DNA from: Mixophyes australis
Lineage: Eukaryota; Chordata; Amphibia; Anura; Limnodynastidae
Length of the DNA: 64,000 nt
NCBI GenBank assembly: GCA_036250195.1
Contig: JAVHZZ010000008.1
Span: 16,497,434 to 16,561,433, forward strand
Direction of reading: 5' to 3'
Below the pieces are notes generated by a model, which worked only from the letters and a program-made list of their open reading frames with translations, ran no database searches and was not told where the DNA came from. Of this stretch, positions 57,144 to 64,000 are shown piece after piece (the first letter of the stretch is position 1; each line of letters opens with the position of its first letter). The position numbers and the translations under genes are program-made.

Positions 57144-58204
57144 TAAGGATTTGAATTTAGACTTTAAATAAGTTTGTTTTTTTTAAATGAAAATAGCGCC
57201 CAAGCTCAAAACAAAGACCAGTGAATGGCTCTTGTGCTGTTCAATTAGAGCTCACAAAAGAATTCTCAGATTTCGGTATTCTTGCAAAGTTCTCCAGGCT
57301 GTCAATCATTGGAAAAGGGACCAATAGCCAGCCAAGATCGAGAAAAGCGTTGTCTCAGACACAGAAATTGTCACATTTGTCTGAAGTTCTTCTCTGAGGG
57401 CTCGTACACACTAACAAACAAACCAAAAAAGAAATGCTTTTATCTGTGTTCAGTGCACGGTGAACATAACTAGAATGCCTGTTATCAAAGGGATCATTGA
57501 TCTCTATGATAAATGAGTCCTCAAGCTGTTAATGCACCTGTAACACAGCACTTTCTATTTTTGGAGCATGCATAGTTTTGGTGTGTACTGGGGACATGCT
57601 TACGTGAGAGATCAATAAGATTCATGATAGCAAACATTCAGTTGTGTTCAACAAACACTTAACACAGCAACAAGCGCCGATGGACATGTGGATATAAAGC
57701 TATAGATAAACCTTTATCTCCTGCAAATCAGTGTGGGCGGGGATAAAACAACCACTAGCCAATCCTGATGTTCTCTTTGCTTGTTCTCGGAGCGTTGTCC
57801 GTTGGCTGGATTCTGGAAAATTGGAGTCCTGTATTTAATATGTGCAAAAATTGTATTATAGTGCAACATTTTAACAAACCCTGAATGATTCAAACACAAC
57901 ATTCCATAATGACCATATCAAACAACCCCTTAGTACAGACATAGATGATTAAATATATGAAAATGATTTACTATCATATAGTAACATCTACCAGTCCTGT
58001 CTATCTAGTATTTTGTATTCTAAGTCAGCATCGACATCACCGCCACACAATACAGAGATGATGCTTCCTACAAGCTATTGCATCACCTTCCCCACCAGCC
58101 AATTCATCCCCTCTGTTATTTTTAGTAGTGGTTTGCAGAAGTATAGAGTAGTTCAGGCAACAAGTGTGTTGATCTTATATGAGGTCCATTTGTATCATTA
58201 TGTC
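57144..58204. other. Non-coding stretch, no gene seen
   Basis: No repeat or convincing exon. Short open frames of 62 and 63 codons are unremarkable. Confidence 0.4.
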
Positions 58205-59050
58205 ATGTTATATGAGAGGAGGGGAATGGAGGCAGCAGAAACCCACAGACTGAGAGTTATATAGTGGAAGGAGCAGGGTCCTCCAGCAGCACAGAGTATA
58301 TCAGGAGATGAGTGATGTGTTAGTGAGGACAGGGCTCAATGTGACAGGGGCAGTGATATGATGTGAGGAGGAGAATGCAGGCAGCAGGAAGCCACAGACT
58401 GAGAGTTATATAGTGGAAGGAGCAGGGTCCTCCAGCAGCACAGAGTATATCAGGAGATAAGTGATGTGTTAGTGAAGACAGGGCTGCATGTGACAGGGAC
58501 AGTGATATGATGTGAGGAGGGGAATGGAGGCAGCAGGAAGCCACACAAATAGCTATATATTGGAAGGAGCAGGGTCCTCCAGCAGCACAGAGTATATCAG
58601 AAGATAAGTGATGTGTTAGTGAGGACAGGGCTCAATGTGACAGGGACAGTGACATGATGTGAGGAGGAGAATGCAGGCAGCAGGAAGCCACAGACTGAGA
58701 GTTATATAGTGGAAGGAGCAGGGTCCTCCAGCAGCACAGATTATATCAGGAGATGAGTGATGTGTTAGTGAGGACAGGGCTGTATGTGACAGGGGCAGTG
58801 ACATGATGTGAGGAGGAGAATGCAGGCAGCAGGAAGCCACAGACTGAGAGTTATATAGTGGAAGGAGCAGGGTCCTCCAGCAGCACAGATTATATCAGGA
58901 GATGAGTGATGTGTTAGTGAGGACAGGGCTGTATGTGACAGGGCTAACATGATGTGAGGACAGATGTGTAGAGGCAGCAGGAAGCCACAGGCTGAGAGTT
59001 ATATAGTGGAAGAAGTAGGGTCACCCAACAGCACAGAGTAGTGATGTGAG
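58205..59050 (+). repeat. 148-bp tandem repeat, about 5.5 units
   Basis: Units are marked by GAGGCAGCAGGAAGCCACAG near 58229, 58377, 58526, 58673, 58822 and 58971. Each contains GGAAGGAGCAGGGTCCTCCA, GCAGCACAGAGTATATCAGG and GTGATGTGTTAGTGAGGACA. The last unit is more diverged. The repeated 74-codon minus-strand frames are by-products. A lone diverged unit is at 3433. Confidence 0.95.
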
Positions 59051-59282
59051 GCTCTTGTCCAACTAGTGCAGGAAGATTGTGGTGTGCAGCGGTCTCTATA
59101 TTAAACAAAATCATTCCAACTTGTTTTACTAATGTATTTAGACCCTTATTGGTATAGAGTATTTTAATAGGATTTTAGTTACACCATACTGGTCTCTTTC
59201 ATGGTTTGCAGAAGATGAAGACATGCTCTATCTAGACAGGCTCAATCAACACCTCTAATATAAATCACTTACATGTACTTAG

Positions 59283-59608
59283 TGGGCCTTAGGGAGTCAT
59301 TAAAGAGAGCAAAGCAAAAAAAGGAGTAACTTTGCACCTGGGCAAAACCATGTTGCATTGGAGGGGAGGTAAATTTAAAATGTGGAAGAGATTTATAGTT
59401 GGGGTAGGGCATGTGTTAGGTCAGCTTTAAATGTCAGTATAAAAATAAAGCTATCAGGTATTTGTGTGCTACATAAAAATACAGCCAGTATTTATCTTGT
59501 GTACAAAATAATAAACAAATTTGCACCCCTTGCATTGCAGCATGGTTTATCCCAAAGAACATTTACTCTTTTTTTTTTTTGCCTTACTTACCTTAATGAC
59601 TCAGTCCT
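59283..59608. mobile_element. Foldback MITE of the CTGATTCATTAAGG family, copy 3
   Basis: The ends GGGCCTTAGGGAGTCATTAA and CCTTAATGACTCAGTCC; interior GGCAAAACCATGTTGCATTG, TATTTGTGTGCTACATAAAA and TTGCACCCCTTGCATTG. Orientation is opposite to copy 1. Confidence 0.8.
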
Positions 59609-61814
59609 AGTATATTTAGAATTAAGTAACATATTATAAAATAACTGCACAGCTATAACAAAAATCATATGAATGATTTTTTTATTGTACTTTATTCCAT
59701 TATTCTTAATACCCGAGAAGCAGAGTTTATATTATATTGTCACAGAGGTTTAAACCATTGAAATAACTTAATATTCAGCGTTCATGCATAGCTGGTAGTG
59801 TACAAGGACGACATGCAGCATAATTGAATTCTTTACACAGCAAAAGAACAACATGTTTAAATATCTGATTCTCTTATGGGTGATGAAAAAAAGAATGAAT
59901 TAAACTAGTTTTGTCCTTGCAGTCTTTATTTTTTTATTATATTTTTTTCTGGATTGAAAACCTTTTAGCATTTTGTATCCATTTCATTATCTTCCAGAGC
60001 ATGAAAAGTAATGGAATTTACATCAAATCCTGCTAGAGAGAAGGAACTCCGAGACACCGTCAGCTGCCCCTCTTAATCCAATCTTCTCCAATGCAGTTGG
60101 CATGGCTCTTGCCAAACTTGCACCGCGGGACTCTGCCTTTATTAAGGAAAAGCGTGAATCTCTGCCTTATAAACAAAAAAAAATGAGCAGGAATCTCTTG
60201 CATTACACCAGATATTTCCTCTTGCTGAGATGACATGAGAAGTCTAGCGGGAGATGTTATTAAATAGTCTCAGAAATTAGCTGAAAACCCCAATTATCTT
60301 AGTTTAGCTCTGAAAAGGACACAAAAGGCTTAAAGAAATGAATATTTGAATTTTCATTATTGTCGATCAGTGGGGCTTCTGAGCATCCTGAATTCAGAAT
60401 GAATCCTTGTTGGAGAACAGTGTGAGAATAACAAACATTACGGAAACCCGTGTTTTGTCTGGTGTGTGTTCTCTACAGTAATTCTCACGTACCCTACGTC
60501 TGACAATGGAAAGTATGATTAATTATGTAAATCTCAATGATACTTCTTCACTCCGCAGAAGGCATGCCTTGAGGAATATGTATAAATAACTGTGTTCAAC
60601 TGAACCTGTCAGCTAGCCCCGTACTGATCAGCTTTCAAAGATAAGCTTACGACGTCAAAAGAGTATTTTGCTTATTTCAATTACTTGAATTTCCCAGTGT
60701 CGATAAAGCAGAAGCAAAATGGAATTTACACAACTTTAAAGTGTCATTAGTATCAATCAAATTCAATTTTTTTAGTCCAGGGTTCCCGTCCCTTGGTCCT
60801 TGAGTCAAGCGCTATCAGTTGATCAAATATACAACTTACCTGCTGAGTGTTTGTGTTGAAGACTCTCTTTGAGGGTGAAGAGCAATTGAACTCACGTCGT
60901 ATTCTAAATGCACGTTTCTTAAGAGGCAATGCTTTCATTTTACAGATCGATAATATCCCTTTAAGAAAGTGCTATCTCAAGCACCTAAAAGCGAAAAAAA
61001 CAATGGAAAATGTTCTGCTTAGAATCATTAACAGCAAAATATTTGCAATCCATGTTCAGTCCTATATAAGAAGAAATTATAACTAAGGTGCATCCAGAGT
61101 TTTGGTTTAAACACATATAACACTTTTCACCCCTTACTGTGAATGAAAAGCCATCTCTTGTCAACACTTACGATGACAACTGACAGGTCAAGTTCTTGGA
61201 GATCTCTGTTAAAGAACCACATTCATGCACCCAGCTGTGATAAAGAATAGGGATCTGTAGCCAAAGTAAAATTGTGCAGCGCATATTGTCTGTTGTGGCG
61301 ACCCTCTCCTAACTTTGCTCAATTTATGGATCCAATTTTGTAGTAGTGTGTGAGGCTGTTAAAAAATAAAAAATAAGAATTAATCTGCATTGAAAAAACG
61401 TGTCTTAGGTGCTTTTGGACAAATGAGTTTATGGCTGTCTCGCCAACAAATATTTATTGTAATATTTTTGTAAATAATGACATAATAATACCATATAGCC
61501 TCAGAGGTCTTCCATTGTTCTATGGAATTTATCGCACTGGCAAAGTGGTATAAAAGACAAACACCCTGAGACCTAAGATGTCCAGAGTGTGTGGTGCTGG
61601 CTTTATAATGAAATATTTGTTGCTCTTTAATATCTCTTTAATACAGTAGAGTGTAATAAAACATGGCAGACACAGTGTACCTTCAATTATGCTATCAAAT
61701 ATGCAAATATCAAGCAAACTACAGCACAGAAGACCTGTCTTAATATCCTTGCTTATGGCTCTGTTGAAGAACATTGCACAGAGATTGGCCCATATGACAT
61801 CTATGAAAATACAA
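59609..61814. other. Unique non-coding stretch, candidate conserved region
   Basis: No repeat family is recognised over about 2.2 kb, unusual for this window. 59990-60650 has mixed composition and several TAATTA, GATAA and CTTTCAAAG-like motifs. A short minus-strand open frame ending at a good splice donor lies at 60834-60938. Whether any of it is conserved cannot be told here. Confidence 0.35.
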
Positions 61815-61819
61815 TATAT

Positions 61820-61974
61820 GGGGCAGATTCAATTAGCCGTGAGGTGCCGCTGGACATTGACTAAGCAGAATTCTCTGTTCATTTTCCATCACATGTCTTT
61901 GGGATATGAGGGAGTAAAAACTCCCTTAATGTGACTTTGTGGACTGTTGCCTTGCGTTAAATTGAATCTTCCCC
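61820..61974. mobile_element. Short MITE of the GGGGCAGATTCAATTAGCCG type
   Basis: It starts GGGGCAGATTCAATTAGCCG and ends CGTTAAATTGAATCTTCCCC, with TATAT on both sides (61815-61819, 61975-61979), so a short TA-containing duplication is likely. The interior ACTCCCTTAATGTGACTTTG and GGGAGT pieces pair. Relatives: 34612, and an end fragment near 42330. Confidence 0.75.
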
Positions 61975-61979
61975 TATAT

Positions 61980-62785
61980 GTCTGTAGTGATTCTGCAGGG
62001 TTTGTCTGCAATTAATCCCCTGTCCCTCGATTACCCTCTTGCAGTTTCTGCACAGCATATCCCCCTCCTCAAAACTTAACCATAGCCCTACACTCTTCCC
62101 CGATGCCTGATCCTAAATTGCCCTCATTGTAAATGTAACCGTCAACCTGCAGCCTACAGCTATCTGTAAAGTTTTCCTTACTGCCTTAAACCTACCCTAT
62201 ATGGGTATAACAGTGTCACTATATTGTGTTCTATGACAAGAATGACAAAGATATAGATCGATCTACACAACACTGGCCACACCCTGGTGACTTTGCCAGT
62301 GATATTGGTCAATTGGGCTGATATCACTTTGTGTGGGTTCAAATCGAGCACAATTCCTGACAATAATGCAACATGGATCATTCTTGGGTGTTTTTAATAA
62401 ATGTGGTCGGAAAACGGTTAACCAACCCGTGTGTGAGGTCATTAGCTTTAACCGACAGGCCAGAGATGTGATACTCAGCTATGTCAAAGGGGCTTCTGGG
62501 CCAAGGGCTTGAATTATCTTATGTAATGGTGATGTGGTGTGTTACACTGTAGGAGAGCAGGGAAGAAATATGAATTATATAGTAATGTAATAGGTGTTTA
62601 TGTAACCACAAATAAAGGATGACACATTTACACCTTAGTACAGCTAATCTCTCCCTTTCCTGGCGTGGGAGCTGCCTCCAGAATGTAGGCGAAGTCTTAT
62701 CTAATGTAGATCAGATAACATAAGTACAGTATTATGAGCTCAAACAGATGTTCCTGTGATATCTACACAACTGTGTGTTAGACAC
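61980..62785. other. Non-coding stretch, no gene seen
   Basis: No repeat family or exon recognised. Confidence 0.4.
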
Positions 62786-63117
62786 TTCTTCCCTCTCTCT
62801 CCCCATCTATCTCTCTCTCACTTTCACTCTCTCTCCCCATCTATTTCTCTCTCACTTTCACTCTCTCTTCCCATCTCTCTCTCTATTTCCCTATGTATCT
62901 CTCTCCCTCCCCATCACTCTCTCTCAAGCTCTATCTCCCTGTCTCTCTCTCCCTTTCTCTCCACATCTATGCCTCACTCTCTCTCTCCCTCCTCATCTCT
63001 CTCTCTTCCCATCTTTCTCTCTTTCCCTATGTATCTCTCTCCCTCCCCATCACTCTCTCTCCATCACTCTCTCTCCCTCTCTCTCTCCCTCTCCCTTTCT
63101 CTCCCTCTCTCTCCCCA

Positions 63118-63149
<32 letters not shown>

Positions 63150-64000
63150 ACTCACACTGTCTCTCTCCCCCCATCTCTCTCTCTCTCTTTCCCTCTATCT
63201 CTCCCTCTCCCTTACTCTCCCTCTCTCTCTTCCTCTCTCTCCCCATCTCTCTTCTTCTCTTTCCCACAATCTCTCCTTATCTTCCTTTCTCTCTACTTAT
63301 CTCTTTCTCTGTTTTTATCTCTCTCCCCATCTCTTTCTCTCTTTCTCTCTCTCTCTCTCACTCACACTCTCTATCTCTCCCCATCTCTCTCTCTCTTTTC
63401 CTCTATCTCTCCCTCTCCCTTTCTCTCCCTCTCTCTCTCCATCTCTATCTCTCTCTTTCCCTCTATCTCTCTCTTTCCCTCTATCTCTCTCTCCCTCTCC
63501 CTCTCTCTTCCTCTCTCTCCCCATCTCTCTCTCTCTCTCACACACACACATTCTGTCTCTCCCCATCTCTCTCTCTCTCTCTCTTTCCCTCTATCTCTCT
63601 CTCCCTCTCCCTCTCTCTTCCTCTCTCTCCCCATCTCTCTTCCTCTCTTTCCCACAATCTCTCCTTATCTCCCTCTCTCTCTACTTATCTCTTTCTCTGT
63701 TTTCATCTCTCTCCCCATCTCTCTCTCTCTTTCTCTCTCTCTCTCACTCACACTCTCTCTCTCCCCATCTCTCTCTCTCTTTCCCTCTATCTCTCCCTCT
63801 CCCTTTCTCTCCCTCTCTCTCCCAATCTCTCTCTCTCTTTCTCTCTCTCTCACTCACACTCTCTCTCTCCCCATCTCTCTTTCTCTTTCCCTCTCCCTTT
63901 CTCTCCCTCTCTCTCCCCATCTCTCTCTCTCTCACTCACACTCTCTCTCTCCCCATCTCTCTCTCTCTCTTTCCCTCTATCTCTCTCTCCCTCTCCCTCT
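62786..64000 (+). repeat. CT-rich polypyrimidine tract, over 1.2 kb, open at window end
   Basis: Nearly pure pyrimidine on the plus strand, built of CTCTCTCT, CCCCATCTCT, TTTCCCTCTATCTCT and CACTCACACTCTCT blocks. A long block (CTTTCCCACAATCTCTCC, then CTACTTATCTCTTTCTCTG) recurs near 63258 and 63649, about 391 bp apart. The Arg/Glu-rich minus-strand frames are by-products. Confidence 0.96.

Noticed and set aside
63315..63935. Arg/Glu-rich minus-strand frames
   Set aside because: These are translations of the GA side of the CT tract; several frames overlap and none has non-repetitive sequence.

Overview
The window reads as non-coding vertebrate DNA, most likely from a frog or toad (anuran). 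It is AT-rich, has no credible open reading frame, no rRNA or tRNA gene and no operon-like structure. It carries many copies of a tRNA-headed SINE of the DANA/HE1/Mermaid (V-SINE-like) type, with a tail reading GCGCTATATAAATAAATGATGATGAT, plus many short inverted-repeat DNA transposons of kinds I associate with anuran genomes. The species assignment is inference from repeat type only. Every long open frame lies in a tandem repeat or transposon remnant, so I annotate no protein-coding gene.

Layout. 1-8.4 kb: sparse sequence with a Harbinger-like MITE (2.0 kb), a 23-bp minisatellite (4.0-5.7 kb) and a SINE joined to a block that recurs at 12.7-13.4 kb. 8.4-21 kb: dense transposons, including hAT-like elements at 8.4, 11.0, 14.9-16.0 and 18.5-20.5 kb. 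The last holds a minisatellite of about 1.1 kb and is flanked by a perfect 8-bp target duplication. A MITE nested in another MITE lies at 17.6-18.0 kb. 21-31 kb: mostly unique sequence, with a decayed L2-type LINE broken by a SINE and a small hAT, and several SINEs. 31-41 kb: an ATT microsatellite, hAT-like elements with readable target duplications (32.5, 34.2, 40.5 kb), a second 446-bp Harbinger-like copy (38.0 kb), three related foldback MITEs and one strong CTCF-like site (35.9 kb). 41-58 kb: two copies of a hAT-like element whose internal 71-bp repeat has about 4 units in one copy and about 19 in the other, a diverged direct duplication (43.2/44.2 kb), a MITE nested in a hAT-like element (45.3-45.9 kb), a probable L1/Tx1-type LINE end and more hAT-like elements. 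58-64 kb: a 148-bp tandem repeat, unique sequence, and a pyrimidine tract over 1.2 kb that runs off the window edge.

The recurring theme is small, non-autonomous class II elements whose boundaries can be read directly from 8-bp (hAT-like) or 3-bp (Harbinger-like) duplications. Three of them carry expanded tandem arrays or long internal palindromes. I found no transposase gene, so these elements would depend on enzymes encoded elsewhere. No undescribed protein-based system is visible. The points most worth checking are the minisatellite-bearing hAT elements, the SINE-plus-flank duplication and the CTCF-like site.
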